Source of the DNA: Andalucia godoyi
Taxonomy: Eukaryota; Discoba; Jakobea; Jakobida; Andaluciidae
DNA length: 64,000 nt
Assembly (NCBI GenBank): GCA_009859145.1
Contig: VRVR01000023.1
Span: 124,001 to 188,000, forward strand
Direction of reading: 5' to 3'
A program made the translations under genes and the position numbers. The notes beneath the pieces are model-generated. The model was not told the origin of the DNA and made no database searches. It was given only the letters and a program-made list of their open reading frames with translations. Each line of letters starts with the position of its first letter. Within the stretch, counting starts at the first letter, position 1. Below, in pieces: positions 9,329 to 19,343 of the stretch.

Positions 9329-10073
9329 GATGGAACAGATTCCAATAATTATAGACGAGAATTAAAAAATTACTTAAAAAAAAAAGTCAACAACTAAAAC
9401 CCTCACTGAAAATCTTCTTTGGAAAAAACTAATTGAAACGGACTGCACTACGTGACGTGCATTGCACAGTGTGGCTTCGCAGGCCAGCAAAAAACACCAC
9501 CACCACCACCACCAACTACAACAACAACAACAACAACAACAATAATAATAATAATAATAACAAAAATAACAGCAAAGAGGACGAAGAAGAAAAAGAATTG
9601 AAAAGACGACTGACAGCTTTGTATATCAACAAACGTTGGACATCAAGCAAACAAACATTCTAACCCTATGAGGGACGCGATGTTCCCTACCGTAGTCAAG
9701 TCTAGAATGCCTACAGTCTCCAACATTTTTTTCTTCTTCGTTCTACTATTTTCTGTTTGGTTGTGTTTTCTATCATCGAACCCTCAAGCAGACCAACGAG
9801 CGAGGAAACAGGGAAACAAAGCGTGCACACTCGACAGTCTGCATGAGCAGCGCACATTCCCCGAAAATTGGACGCCGTTTATTCTCTTTATTTTCATATT
9901 TATTTTCATATTCATATGGGAGTTTTACTTTCTTTTTCTTTTATTGTTGCAAAATGTAAAATGAAGCCGTTGCCATTCGCTGCGTTCCGTTAGGCTATCA
10001 TCTTCAGGGCTTCAGGGTGCACCACCATCGCCGCTTTTTTCAATGCGCCAAATTATGAAGAATTCCATTGGAC
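9329..10073. other. Intergenic, microsatellite-rich
   Basis: Contains a compound trinucleotide tract (ACC, CAA and AAT units, about 9495-9570) and an ATTTTC-rich stretch near 9890-9920. A 98-codon plus frame at 9668-9964 is mostly Phe, Leu and Ile from T-rich sequence and I do not support it as a gene. Confidence 0.4.
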
Positions 10074-10960
10074 AAATGCAGCTCCAGGAAGACACAGGAG
10101 CAACTTGATGAATCGGAGAAAAGGCTCGGCAACGCACAAGAAGAGTTTGACAGGGCACAAGAGATGCTCGATGTCGCGATAGAAACCCGGAGCAGGCTTC
10201 GAAAATCGCCTTGAAAGCATCATTGGAGACGGATGTTAGAAAGTTTGATCGCAGCAGAGTCGACGACATTGGAAGACGAGCAGTTCCTGGAGCAGCACAA
10301 GGATAGTCGATCGGAGTGGACAGAGAGCTTCATTTTCTCGAGGAGTTGAGCGAGATACGCAAGGATGACCGCTGCTGTTTCGAACGTTTGTGCCCCCCAC
10401 TACAAGATGATCGGTCGCGATTTTGGACGCCTCGATGCCTGGTGTGCACGAGAAGAACCGTTTGGACATGTCCTTGAAAAACTTCTTCTTGGTCTGTGAA
10501 GTCTGCATCGTCTGGGTTTTGCACTCCTCGATGCCCACTCACGGAGTATTGGGTTCCGAAGCGGTGCAGAGGGCGGGACACTCGGGAGCTGCCGCAGCCT
10601 CGAGCCCGTTCTCCTAGATTTTGACATATCGCGACCTTTTGAAACACAGCTGTCGTCGTTGTCGATCTAGGGGTGGAGGTGCGGCAGGCGGGAAGCTGGT
10701 TGAATTGGATACATGGCTCCAGAACTCCTGGATCAAGATGCACAATGCCATTCTGGCAAGCAGCACCAGCACCGGTACCAGCAACACGAATTTTTCTGGT
10801 ACCTGGCGCTGATGTTGCCGATCCGTTCGTTAATGTGAACGGGAATGAGGCCGGTCTTCGCAGACAGATTGCGAAACAGTCGATGCGCATTATCTAAGCT
10901 GCGCAAGCAGACAATGGTGGCAACATGACGCCTTTCTGGTGCGTCAGAAAAGGAAAATGC
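10074..10960 (+). pseudogene. Decayed protein kinase with N-terminal coiled coil
   Basis: Fragments in shifting frames add up to a kinase. About 10074-10218 encodes a heptad-rich stretch (E-Q-L-D-E-S-E-K-R-L, then E-E-F-D-R-A-Q-E-M-L). From 10407 one frame reads through a helix-E-like L-E-K-L-L-L-G-L, a stop, S-L-H-R-L-G-F, then V-L-L-D-F-D-I-S-R-P at 10608-10637 in the place of the DFG motif, and I-G-Y-M-A-P-E-L-L at 10704-10730 in the place of the APE motif. That frame holds stops near 10497, 10665 and at 10701, and later homology shifts frame. The position of the catalytic HRD is occupied by L-L-D-A-H-S. I infer a dead gene. Small unseen introns could explain some breaks but not the stop three codons before G-Y-M-A-P-E. 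Confidence 0.55.
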
Positions 10961-11528
10961 CGCAATTGTGTAATAATGGGACCGTTTAATCCAACCTGCA
11001 AGGGAAAGAAGAATACCGTATGATTTGGTTGATGATACTGTTCGAGTGTGCTTGTCGTGTGTTGGTGAGGAATGCAGAGCTACATGAGAGGGTAAAATGA
11101 TAAGAGGTTTTACAGCAACCTTGTTACAGGCTTTTTGGAGGGGATCTCTAGGTCAGTCTGTGGACGTATGGACGGTGGAGCGCTGAGTGCTTTGCCGTAC
11201 CAGCGCAAAACCCCATGGCCTCTCAACTGTGCTGTCATGTCAGACCCAGACCCAGACCCAGACCCAGACCCAGACACAGACACGTAGAGATGCAAGAATG
11301 GATATGCGCCTTCCTGTCCCGACAAGCCGCCAGTCTCCATTTTTGCGTTTTCCCGATCCATCCATCAGAGTCAGCAAGCGTCAGCCGATGACTGACGAAC
11401 GCGATCTCAAGGACGTAGTGAACGAGACGAATTTGAAGACTGGTACACAAGAGAGAAGGAGAATGGGTCCAGCTTGGGGGATTAGGACATTGCACACGGT
11501 TTCTGCTTTCCTTCCTGTACGATCTCCG
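10961..11528. other. Intergenic with CCCAGA repeat
   Basis: Carries a (CAGACC)n tract at about 11239-11282. Short frames on both strands show no recognisable protein. Confidence 0.4.
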
Positions 11529-12008
11529 TCAGTGATTTGCCAGGTTCTTCCAAAAGTCTCCATGCACTGCAATACCTTCGTCTTTGAGAATCGGGCCAGT
11601 GATGCTGAGTTTTTCACCTGCGAATGAAAAAAGCGTACGACATGGGATATCAAGTCCTGGGCCCGCCAGTTCCGCAAGCGACTCTGTTGGACATGAGTAC
11701 ACAACCGAGCGGATTCCAGCCCAGTATAGCGCACCACAGCACATCGGACATGGCTCCGTGCTTGTGTACAAGACTGCTTCTGCAATGCTGTTTGGATCGA
11801 GGTCTTTCACTGCTTTTGCTACAAGATTGAACTCTGCATGTCGAGTGCAGTCGTTGTCCTCATGCACGGTGTTTCCAGCTTCCAGCACAATCGAATCTGC
11901 AACTGCCAGTAGAGCTCCAAAAGGATGGTTTCCTCGGTCTTTAGCCTGAAGCGCAATCGCGTGTGTCCGGCGAATCAATTCTTCTGTGGTTTTCGCACTG
12001 CTGGTCAT
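11529..12008 (-). CDS. Nucleoside/base deaminase, CMP/dCMP deaminase superfamily
   Basis: 159 residues from the ATG at 12008 (M-T-S-S-A-K). A longer frame begins at 12104, but its extra 32 residues come from a GA-repeat and A-rich stretch that is more likely 5' UTR. The zinc site is complete: H-A-E (ligand His and proton-shuttling Glu) near residue 60, then P-C-P-M-C-C-G-A with both Cys ligands. The G-N-H-P-F-G-A-L-L segment before it and the following Y-W-A-G-I are typical of guanine/cytosine or tRNA-adenosine (TadA-like) deaminases. The substrate cannot be told from the sequence; the short single-domain form fits a free base or nucleoside deaminase. Confidence 0.85.
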   Translation of the reverse strand: MTSSAKTTEELIRRTHAIALQAKDRGNHPFGALLAVADSIVLEAGNTVHEDNDCTRHAEFNLVAKAVKDLDPNSIAEAVLYTSTEPCPMCCGALYWAGIRSVVYSCPTESLAELAGPGLDIPCRTLFSFAGEKLSITGPILKDEGIAVHGDFWKNLANH

Positions 12009-12227
12009 ATACAATCGCTGAATGAGTGAGTGAGTGAGTGAGAAAGGTGTTTCAGGAAAAAAAAAAAGCAGAAGAACTCTACCACGACTGACGACAATCA
12101 GCACAGCATGTATAAAATGGGTTGGATGAAAACGGAGAGGTCTATCGGCAAATTTCTTTACGTATTCCCATGGTCAAAGTAGTCATCATTGTAGCAGCAA
12201 ATCACACATACGCCCAACGGTCCCCGT

Positions 12228-12773
12228 TTAGGCAGAGGTTCCAGAAACAAGCTTTCCAGAGTTTGAGACGTTCTTGACAACCTTTCCGTCCTTAGGGCGG
12301 GCAACGACTGCATCCTTGGTGGTAAGGAAGAGCTCAATGTGCGACGGCGATGCGACATAGGGTCCGATACGACCGTGTGCACGGTATGTGCGTCGGCGGT
12401 GCTTCATTGCCTGCTGGACAGACACGTGAGAAACAACAAGATCGTCGAGCGAAAGCTTCTTGGAGGTTGCATTGGATGCAGCGTTCTTCAGAAGCGACAA
12501 AACATACTCGACCGACTTGGTGGGCCAGCGTCCGAGGACTCCACGGTGTGCCTTTGCCTGACCAGTCCGGCCAACATGTCCGTTGAAGCGAGTGTAAGGA
12601 ACGCACTCCTTGTGTGCAAGAACGTTCTCAAGGAACGCAACGGCGCGGCGATACGACAAACCCTTCACGGCATTGGCAGTTTCGCGGGTGTTCTTGAAGT
12701 GGACGCGGACATCCGAGCCACGGGTCTTGGCAGTCTTGGCCTCATCAACAGGCTTTGCAGAGTACTTCACCAT
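12228..12773 (-). CDS. RPL17: 60S ribosomal protein L17 (uL22)
   Basis: 181 residues from the ATG at 12773 (M-V-K-Y-S). The frame is open further upstream, but that part is Phe/Ser-rich leader sequence. The protein matches eukaryotic L17 throughout: D-V-R-V-H-F-K-N-T-R-E-T-A, A-x-x-F-L-E-N-V-L-A-H-K, V-P-Y-T-R-F-N-G-x-V-G-R-T-G-Q-A, G-R-W-P-x-K-S-V and H-R-R-R-T-Y-R-A-H-G-R-I-G-P-Y-x-x-S-P-x-H-I-E. It lines the exit tunnel of the large ribosomal subunit. The final 25 residues diverge, as usual. Codon use is strongly GC-ending, as expected for a highly expressed gene. Confidence 0.96.
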   Translation of the reverse strand: MVKYSAKPVDEAKTAKTRGSDVRVHFKNTRETANAVKGLSYRRAVAFLENVLAHKECVPYTRFNGHVGRTGQAKAHRGVLGRWPTKSVEYVLSLLKNAASNATSKKLSLDDLVVSHVSVQQAMKHRRRTYRAHGRIGPYVASPSHIELFLTTKDAVVARPKDGKVVKNVSNSGKLVSGTSA

Positions 12774-13246
12774 TTTGACAGAAAAAGAGATCCACACCAA
12801 GAGAAGAGAAGGAGAGAAGAAAAAGGAAGGAAAGAAGGGGAAAAAAAGAAAACAAAGAAAGGAGAATTGGTGTAATGCGCTGCTTGCCAAAAGGCTCCAA
12901 AGAGCCCAATTGAGAAAACATGCAGAATGGGGAACTGTGAGCCCAACCCTAGGATAGGGTTACCAAAATGAAAATCCTTTTTGCCAGAACAGCCTAATTT
13001 TTCCGAACTGTCCCACTCGATTTTTCTCCGGTTCATTAGCTAAACAATGTTGCCGGACCTCTCTCAGCGTCGCCAAGTGTCGACACTGGCCTCGTCCGTT
13101 CTTTAACGGACATCACCTTGCACTTTCACACTCTTTCACTCGTCGATACCCACACTGTTGTTGCACAGTGCACATTCTCTCGAACAGCAGGAACACTGGG
13201 TTTGTTTATTAGTATTTTGTTATTTCTTTGGGAAACGGGAAACAGA
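12774..13246. promoter_or_regulatory. Divergent upstream region of RPL17 and the coiled-coil gene
   Basis: 473 bp between two divergent starts. An A/G-rich stretch (about 12780-12870) lies next to RPL17, which on the RPL17 sense strand is a pyrimidine-rich leader. Pyrimidine leaders are common on ribosomal protein mRNAs in other eukaryotes; relevance here is inferred. Confidence 0.4.
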
Positions 13247-13882
13247 ATGAGCTTATCCGCTTCTGAACTAACCACGACGGTGTCCAACCTTTCGGCGCAG
13301 CGAATGCGGCTTGAAGGAGATATTTCATTCAAGAAAGGGCAGCTCGATGCCTCCCGCATGTATATTCATTCGTCGCAAAGCATGCTTGACGACAAGTATG
13401 CACAACTGGATGTATGGATTGAAAAGAGGTCTCAGATTGAGGAGCTTGTGCCACTCGTTCAAAAGCTTGAAGAAACCAAGCGAGCATACCTGGTCGTGAA
13501 GAGTGCACACGAAGACCGAATGCGCAGTTTAGAGAACGAGATCGAAAATCTGGATCATGCCAAGGAAGAGCTGCAGCAGCTTAAGAAAAGATGCGAACAA
13601 GCGCGATCCGAGTCGGATGAAACAAACAGAGAAGATGTTCTCAAGATCCAAGATCTTGAAACGGCGCTTTCTGCATTCCAAGCTCAAATGGCAGCTAAAG
13701 TTGAAGCCGAACTCGCCAAAATCCACGAAGAAGTTGAAAAAACTCGGTGGCAAACAACGCAAATCAAGGCGACCTTCCTCGAGGAAGAGCAAACGCAAAA
13801 AGAGCAAGACAGATTCCGGAGACAAACGAGTCTGCTACCGGACTTCGCATCGCAAGTGGAGCAAATTCTCTGTTCTTTCTAA
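13247..13882 (+). CDS. Coiled-coil protein, unknown
   Basis: 211 residues from the ATG at 13247 (M-S-L-S-A-S-E-L); the 43 in-frame codons before it read like leader sequence. Almost the whole chain is alpha-helical with continuous heptads from about residue 5 to 190, rich in Glu, Lys, Gln and Leu, ending with a short D-F-A-S-Q-V-E-Q-I-L. Size and shape resemble kinetochore, spindle or SNARE-tether subunits, but there is no diagnostic motif. Confidence 0.65.
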   Translation: MSLSASELTTTVSNLSAQRMRLEGDISFKKGQLDASRMYIHSSQSMLDDKYAQLDVWIEKRSQIEELVPLVQKLEETKRAYLVVKSAHEDRMRSLENEIENLDHAKEELQQLKKRCEQARSESDETNREDVLKIQDLETALSAFQAQMAAKVEAELAKIHEEVEKTRWQTTQIKATFLEEEQTQKEQDRFRRQTSLLPDFASQVEQILCSF

Positions 13883-13989
13883 TATCAGAACCATGAAACT
13901 TTAGTACCAACGCACGTCCAAATAGGACTTCAAGAAAACCGAGCTTTCGATCTCTCTCACACGCACACACGGAAGCATACGACACTTGC

Positions 13990-14739
13990 CTAGTAAAATA
14001 ACAAAACGAACACAAGAAAAACACCGATAAACATCAGAATCTGGCTAAGCTTGTGCTGCGCTTCTTCTTCGGGTGTCAAAGGGCGGTTCGGCCTTTGGGG
14101 CCAATTCCACTGCAGTCCCACAAACGGCCCAAACCCGACAAACCCACCGAACTGAACGGCAGCGCTTTGGTGATGGAACCCAAACGGCGACGAAACATTC
14201 GAGTAGAACTGGCTTGAAGAGGTCGCTGGCTGAGCAGTTGGGGGTCTTTGTGCTTGTGGTCTCTTTGGAATGCTTGAAGCGTCAGACTGCGACGATCCTG
14301 CAGAAGAGGAACTTCCTCGAGTGTACATCGGAATCACTTTGGACCTATCGATCGACGCTTTGCAAACAGGGCACGACGTATTCGTTGGATGCGATTCAAA
14401 CCAGCGAAACAAACACGGCCAGCTATTAGATAAGCATACAAATCAACAAACCAAAAACAACAACCAACGACAATACACAATCATAGCGTGATTCGAAAAC
14501 GCAGAAGAAAGAAAAAGGAAACACCCATTAGACCATACACCACACAGCCAGCAGCAAAAGGAAGAGGGGGGAGGCGAACCGTGAATATTGAGCAAATCGT
14601 CATACCAGAAAAGATGGCCACAGACAGTGACAACAGGCTCCGAAGCAGTGTCCAAGCAAATACTGCACTCAAACGCTCCTTTGCCATCGGAGGCGGATGA
14701 GTTGCTATCATTGCTAGATGATGCAGACATTTTGAACAA
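13990..14739 (-). CDS. Membrane RING E3 ubiquitin ligase, RNF5/RNF185 (RMA1) type
   Basis: Two exons, 14739-14606 and 14422-13990, 188 residues. The intron (14423-14605, 183 bp) starts GTATGA and ends TAG; removing it completes the zinc-binding cysteine codon and restores the RING. Exon 1 gives F-E-C-S-I-C-L-D-T-A and C-G-H-L-F; exon 2 gives W-P-C-L-F-R-W-F-E and C-P-V-C-K-A-x-I-D-R-S-K-V-I-P-M-Y, the same order as human RNF185. A Ser/Gln/Pro linker and a Phe/Gly-rich stretch follow. The C-terminal segment I-L-M-F-I-G-V-F-L-V-F-V-L-L is a single transmembrane anchor. Such proteins act in ER-associated degradation. Start chosen at the first Met; a second lies three codons later. Confidence 0.93.
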
Positions 14740-15143
14740 GATGAGGGAGAGAGCCTGTCAACAAAAAAGGCCTGCAGTCGGTTTTTTGGTTCTGCAATAG
14801 TCGAAAGGAAAACCATTAAAAAAGGAGGAGAATGAATGACCAAAAAACCAGAGAAGGGAGCAAGCAATCGTGCCAAGAAAAGTCCGAACACGAGAGAAAA
14901 CGTGTTTGACATGCTTCTCACGCCACCCATCGTAAAAACCCTTTGAAACAAAGGGTGGGTCAGCGCCGAGTCGTTCTTTTGCTGCTGTTCCTAATATACA
15001 TACATAAGGACATCCTTATTTTTCTCGGGCTACCACGCACTCTACAGAGTTGAGAGTGTAGGTCTCTAGAGAAATGGAGAAGTCGACATTTTAATTATTT
15101 TTTTAATTTACATTTTAAAAAAAAAGTTTAATCAAGATTGTGC
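14740..15143. other. Intergenic upstream of the RING ligase and downstream of RCC1-BTB
   Basis: 404 bp, no gene supported. AT-rich around 15080-15130 next to the RCC1-BTB stop. Confidence 0.4.
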
Positions 15144-17156
15144 TCAGCAGGAGAAGGAGGAGGAAGAGGAGGATAGTATGGCTGCGTTGACTGCTGAACA
15201 AAACTGCAATATTGGATCCGAGTTGACAGAATGACCGAACTCACGGACAGAGTCGATCTGATCTGCTGCCACGCAGGACATGATGACTTCTTCCGCCAGG
15301 TTCTTCAGTCCCGGTAGCATCAGATAATCCGCAACGACGAGCACTTCCATGGCGGTCTTTTCATTGAGATGTGCGTGGTAAGTGACCGTGCGCCCACGCA
15401 CCCGTTTCTCAAGACGGCCATCCACAGAGTCCAGATACGCACACACAACTTGCAGAACATCCTCCGATACGGCAAACGGAAGGTGGGCTTCGTGCACAAT
15501 TGCCGAGGTTGTCGCAATGCCCATTCCTGTCACGGACCGCCGATCAAACACCATTTCTCGCAGGATCGGGCTCTTCAAAATTGCACTGATCATGCAGCAA
15601 CTTGCTTGTGGGCGCTGTGATCCTCCGACCAGTGCCTTCTTTGATCGAGAGAAGAATGTTCCGCCCAGCGAGTTATCCCTGTCCGGGGCCACGGATGAAA
15701 GGACGAGTTGAAAGGGCTGCAAGCGACGGTTCTTCAACGCATCAAGGTATATGTCGGTGAGCAGATCCATTACTTGCGCCTCAGACACCTTTCCACCAAG
15801 AACAGAATACGGAACGCGCTGTACGTCCTTGAACACATGTGAGTGAATCGACAGGGAGCCTCCATCCTTTGTGCGAACCTGCATGTCTGCGTGCAGAAAC
15901 GTGGACTGCTGCTGCAATGTTTCTTCCAAGAACACGCGAAGCTGCCTTCGAATATCGCAGGTATTCGGACGGAAGGAGAATCCCATCAGCAGACTGACAG
16001 TATGACCTCTGCAAGAAAATCCAACAACACCTGTCATGGAGAATCTGTGCAGAGGATGGGCTTCAATTGCAAAAACCTTGAATGTCCCGTCTTCGAATAG
16101 GAAGCATGTGTGCGACCGACTTGCTTCAACCATCTGGATCATGCCCCACGAGGGATCGAATAGATTTCGCGTGTCAATCTGCGAGAGCGTCATTTGTACA
16201 GGGTTTTGGGTGGTTCTACGTTCGCCGTCCTCGGCCACAGGCGGCTCGGTATGAACAATACAGCGCCCATCGGCCGGGCCAGACCACCAAACACTGCTGT
16301 CCTCCAGCACAACAACCAAGTGGTCGTAGCCGAGAGAAACCAGTCTCACCGGGGCAGTCTGTGGTGCGCTGAGGATGAGATCGGGGGACTGGAATGTCAC
16401 TGGCTGAAAAGTCGCAGAGCAATGAGCCAACGTTGGCAATGCTCGTCCCAGTGCACCTTTCTTTCCAAAGCCGCATGTTAACAATTGTCCCGAGTTGCTT
16501 ATTACGGCAGAAGTGGCAAATCCAGCAAAAATCGAGCGGATTGGCATATCGTAAAGTACCACAACTTCTGGAATCGCAACGGCATTGACATTTCCGAGTC
16601 CAGTTTGTCCAAAATCGGATCGACCGCAAGTCATCACGATACCCCTTTTCGTAAGAAATACCGTGTGATGGCCCCCGGCAGCAATGTCCACAATATTTTG
16701 AAAGCCTTCTTTGAACTGGATTTCTCTTGGCATTGCAATATGATCCATTTTGGGTCCCTGTCCCAGCTGGCCAAACGCATTGCTTCCGCATGCGTATGCT
16801 TTGCCAGTATCATCCAGGAAGACGGAATGTTCGAATCCGGCGGAAATCTTGACAATGCGAATTGATCTCGAGGAAAAGAACGAGATCTCGCGCGGAAGCG
16901 CCTCATCGTTCTGCGACCCGTGGCCCAGTCGTCCGTCGCACCCGTAGCCAAACGAGAATACACGCCCGCACGCAGTCAGAATCAGTGTGTGCATTGTATG
17001 ACATGAGATACTCTGAATCCTGTACTTGGAAACGGAACTCTGGGATTGTGCAGACATTCGTAGCCCATGATCCTGGATTAGGCTCGTTGGCGACGGGCTT
17101 CCGATTTGCACAAAGTCAAACACTAACGATCTCGGCTGATTATCAGTCACACTCAT
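15144..17156 (-). CDS. RCC1-repeat and BTB/POZ protein
   Basis: 670 residues from the ATG at 17156. Residues about 45-390 are RCC1-type beta-propeller blades, with repeated H-T-x-x-L-x-x-x-G-x-V-x-x-x-G and G-x-x-G-x-L-G-x-G patterns (for example F-G-Y-G-C-D-G-R-L-G-H-G, A-C-G-S-N-A-F-G-Q-L-G-Q-G). The C-terminal part has a BTB fold, split by a long insert, ending A-M-E-V-L-V-V-A-D-Y-L-M-L-P-G-L-K-N-L-A. The order is that of RCBTB proteins, where BTB dimerises or recruits cullin-3. A poly-Ser tail closes the protein. The propeller could act as a GEF or as a binding platform; the sequence does not decide. Confidence 0.85.
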   Translation of the reverse strand: MSVTDNQPRSLVFDFVQIGSPSPTSLIQDHGLRMSAQSQSSVSKYRIQSISCHTMHTLILTACGRVFSFGYGCDGRLGHGSQNDEALPREISFFSSRSIRIVKISAGFEHSVFLDDTGKAYACGSNAFGQLGQGPKMDHIAMPREIQFKEGFQNIVDIAAGGHHTVFLTKRGIVMTCGRSDFGQTGLGNVNAVAIPEVVVLYDMPIRSIFAGFATSAVISNSGQLLTCGFGKKGALGRALPTLAHCSATFQPVTFQSPDLILSAPQTAPVRLVSLGYDHLVVVLEDSSVWWSGPADGRCIVHTEPPVAEDGERRTTQNPVQMTLSQIDTRNLFDPSWGMIQMVEASRSHTCFLFEDGTFKVFAIEAHPLHRFSMTGVVGFSCRGHTVSLLMGFSFRPNTCDIRRQLRVFLEETLQQQSTFLHADMQVRTKDGGSLSIHSHVFKDVQRVPYSVLGGKVSEAQVMDLLTDIYLDALKNRRLQPFQLVLSSVAPDRDNSLGGTFFSRSKKALVGGSQRPQASCCMISAILKSPILREMVFDRRSVTGMGIATTSAIVHEAHLPFAVSEDVLQVVCAYLDSVDGRLEKRVRGRTVTYHAHLNEKTAMEVLVVADYLMLPGLKNLAEEVIMSCVAADQIDSVREFGHSVNSDPILQFCSAVNAAILSSSSSSFSC

Positions 17157-17534
17157 TCGCACACGTCAGCGCGCAGACTTCAATGTTCCTTGTGTAAATG
17201 TATTAAAATAAAATGAAAAAAGCAGGAAGATTTGAATTTAAAGATAAAATAAAATTGGAAACGCAAGAAAAGAAGAAACAAAAACAGAGCCAAATTGATC
17301 CAGTGTTGTGCACGGTGTGCGGTTTATTTATTTTTGTGTAGGCCTACGCGTGTCCACGTGTCCGCGCGCGTGTGTGTGTGTGTGTGTGCGTGTGCAAACA
17401 GAAATTCGGACGTTTTCCACGTGGCGCTTGGCTGCAAAAGGGAGCGATTCGGGTTTTGTTGCACGGATCGACATCGGAGAGTTCGGGGGTAAAATTCGAA
17501 AAAGGAAAAATACCCGACAACCTACTCAATATGT
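17157..17534. other. Intergenic with GT repeat
   Basis: 378 bp between the RCC1-BTB start and the eIF2D stop. Contains a short GT/GC-type tract (about 17360-17395). No gene supported. Confidence 0.4.
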
Positions 17535-19343
17535 TCACTTTTTACAGATAATCACGTGATTTTGAGAAAGGCCAAGTTCCGCACAGACAAATTCCTTGAG
17601 CCGATCTGGCCTTCCTTGCAAGTTGACTTCGTTTCCATCCACAGACGCTGATGCTGCAAATTTCTTCTGGCAAGCACTCCCAAACTCGTCGAGCGAGATT
17701 CCGAATTGTTCAAGATGCAAGATTCGGGATACCCACTTAGAGCCCTGTCTTCGTTCCACGATGATCTCTACAGGTTTTAAAGAACCCTTGATGATGCGCG
17801 GTTCTTGACCGGCTGGGGTTCCGGGCAGTCGAATAAGAGTGAATGGCTTAAGAACAGAGGGCAAGTACTTCCCGAACAACTCCCGTTTCGACACTAGAGA
17901 TCCGATTTGCGGATGAGCCTTTGTCTGTCGAAAGAACGCATCCAAAATGTTCTCATCCACTTTCACACTGGACTTGTCTTCGGCTGACTCCAGCGGTTGT
18001 GTGTACGACTTCAAGGCAGTTTGGATTTCCCTCATTGAGAAGTATTCATCTTTTAGCCGTCGCGAATTAGGAAACAGGAATGCAGCCGCCGCGGGGACTT
18101 GATAGACTTCCATGATCGCCATATCTTCTTCTTCTTCTTCTTCATCGTCATTATCGCCATCGCGTTTCTGCTTCTTGCGAGAATTCGTTTTGAGTGGAAT
18201 GAAGTCTCGAAGCGAAGCATGCCGATTGTCAATCGCTGTAATATACAGCTGATCTTGTTTTTCCTTAGTCGACAGAACACCAAGCTTCTTGAGATGCTGA
18301 GCAAGTTTGGAGAGCTTCTTCCAAGACGATGCTTTGAGATCGAGATCCATCCCTTCTTGCTCAAATGGTAGGACTCGAGCAGAGAAGAACTCGGACAGTT
18401 CAACAGGAAGATCCGTCGAAGAGACTGTTGCCATGAGTGCCGAATAGAAGCACGCAAGGATATCTGCATCCATTTTTTCCCTGGAAATCCCCTCGGGTTC
18501 TTTCCTTGCCGGCTCCATTGCTTCCTTCTCTGCCGGGGGCTCCGTCGACACGGAATCGGAGAGGATCTCGTCTGCTGCATGGCCGTTGATTTTTCGACCG
18601 TCATCATGTCCCGCAGAAGCAACTGCTAGATCCGCCACGGCACTACTCAAATACTCCGTTTCGCTGTTTGCGTGAGGCAGTTCGTGTACATCCTCAATTG
18701 GGTAGACACGCGAACTTGTGAAGCCTTTCGGAAATATCCGAGCAGGACCGCCTCCAGCACCCAGCATATTCCACAAGGCGTCTCCAAAAGAGTGCATGAC
18801 TTCTACTCCTCTTCCTCTCCAGTTACTCTTGACTGCCTCCTCTCCGCTCACCAACATCTTTCCAACAGCAAACGGAACAGGATTGCCAGCCACGTAAATC
18901 GCAGCGACCTCGTCCTTCGAGAACGTTGCTGCCGTCAGCGAGGTGTCCACGCCAGGAAGCATAAGATCTGCTCCGTTCAAGACGAACTGGGAGACTTGCG
19001 ACGGGACGTAAACATTGCAATCCATAAGATTCGGAAAAGACATCAGAGCATATATCGTTGGAAGCACCGCGTCCTTTTGACCGGGAACAGCGGCTTCGAG
19101 TGAAAAGAAGAGCGGAACAGCATGTGTTCCAAACACCGTAAGCCGCAGATCCGAGCATCGATACTGCACAACGACGCTTTCGGCAGCAGAATCCGCTGAT
19201 CCGCTGGCACTTGTAGAAAACATCCTATCGAACGATGATTGGTCCAATCGCGGAAACGCATCCAAAAGGCGTTTACGGACAAGTTTCCTGTCTTTTCCAC
19301 CAAGCACAGTCTGTGTGGACACTCGAAATCCCTTCTTGAACAT
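17535..19343 (-). CDS. EIF2D: Translation initiation factor eIF2D (ligatin)
   Basis: 602 residues from the ATG at 19343 (M-F-K-K-G-F-R-V), which matches the conserved N terminus of eIF2D; the in-frame codons upstream are not conserved. Domains in order: DUF1947-type N domain, PUA (G-A-D-L-M-L-P-G-V, then V-A-A-I-Y-V-A-G-N-P-V-P-F-A-V-G, W-R-G-R-G-V-E-V-M-H), an acidic linker, a winged helix, a SWIB/MDM2-like segment (about 430-500) and a C-terminal SUI1 domain (I-I-V-E-R-R-Q-G-S-K-W-V-S-R-I and Q-G-R-P-D-R-L-K-E). eIF2D delivers tRNA to the P site independently of eIF2 and helps recycle 40S subunits. A run of eight Glu/Asp lies in the middle. Confidence 0.93.
   Translation of the reverse strand: MFKKGFRVSTQTVLGGKDRKLVRKRLLDAFPRLDQSSFDRMFSTSASGSADSAAESVVVQYRCSDLRLTVFGTHAVPLFFSLEAAVPGQKDAVLPTIYALMSFPNLMDCNVYVPSQVSQFVLNGADLMLPGVDTSLTAATFSKDEVAAIYVAGNPVPFAVGKMLVSGEEAVKSNWRGRGVEVMHSFGDALWNMLGAGGGPARIFPKGFTSSRVYPIEDVHELPHANSETEYLSSAVADLAVASAGHDDGRKINGHAADEILSDSVSTEPPAEKEAMEPARKEPEGISREKMDADILACFYSALMATVSSTDLPVELSEFFSARVLPFEQEGMDLDLKASSWKKLSKLAQHLKKLGVLSTKEKQDQLYITAIDNRHASLRDFIPLKTNSRKKQKRDGDNDDEEEEEEDMAIMEVYQVPAAAAFLFPNSRRLKDEYFSMREIQTALKSYTQPLESAEDKSSVKVDENILDAFFRQTKAHPQIGSLVSKRELFGKYLPSVLKPFTLIRLPGTPAGQEPRIIKGSLKPVEIIVERRQGSKWVSRILHLEQFGISLDEFGSACQKKFAASASVDGNEVNLQGRPDRLKEFVCAELGLSQNHVIICKK

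Noticed and set aside
9668-9964. 98-codon frame with hydrophobic segments
   Set aside because: Hydrophobicity comes from T-rich simple sequence; no motif or family resemblance.
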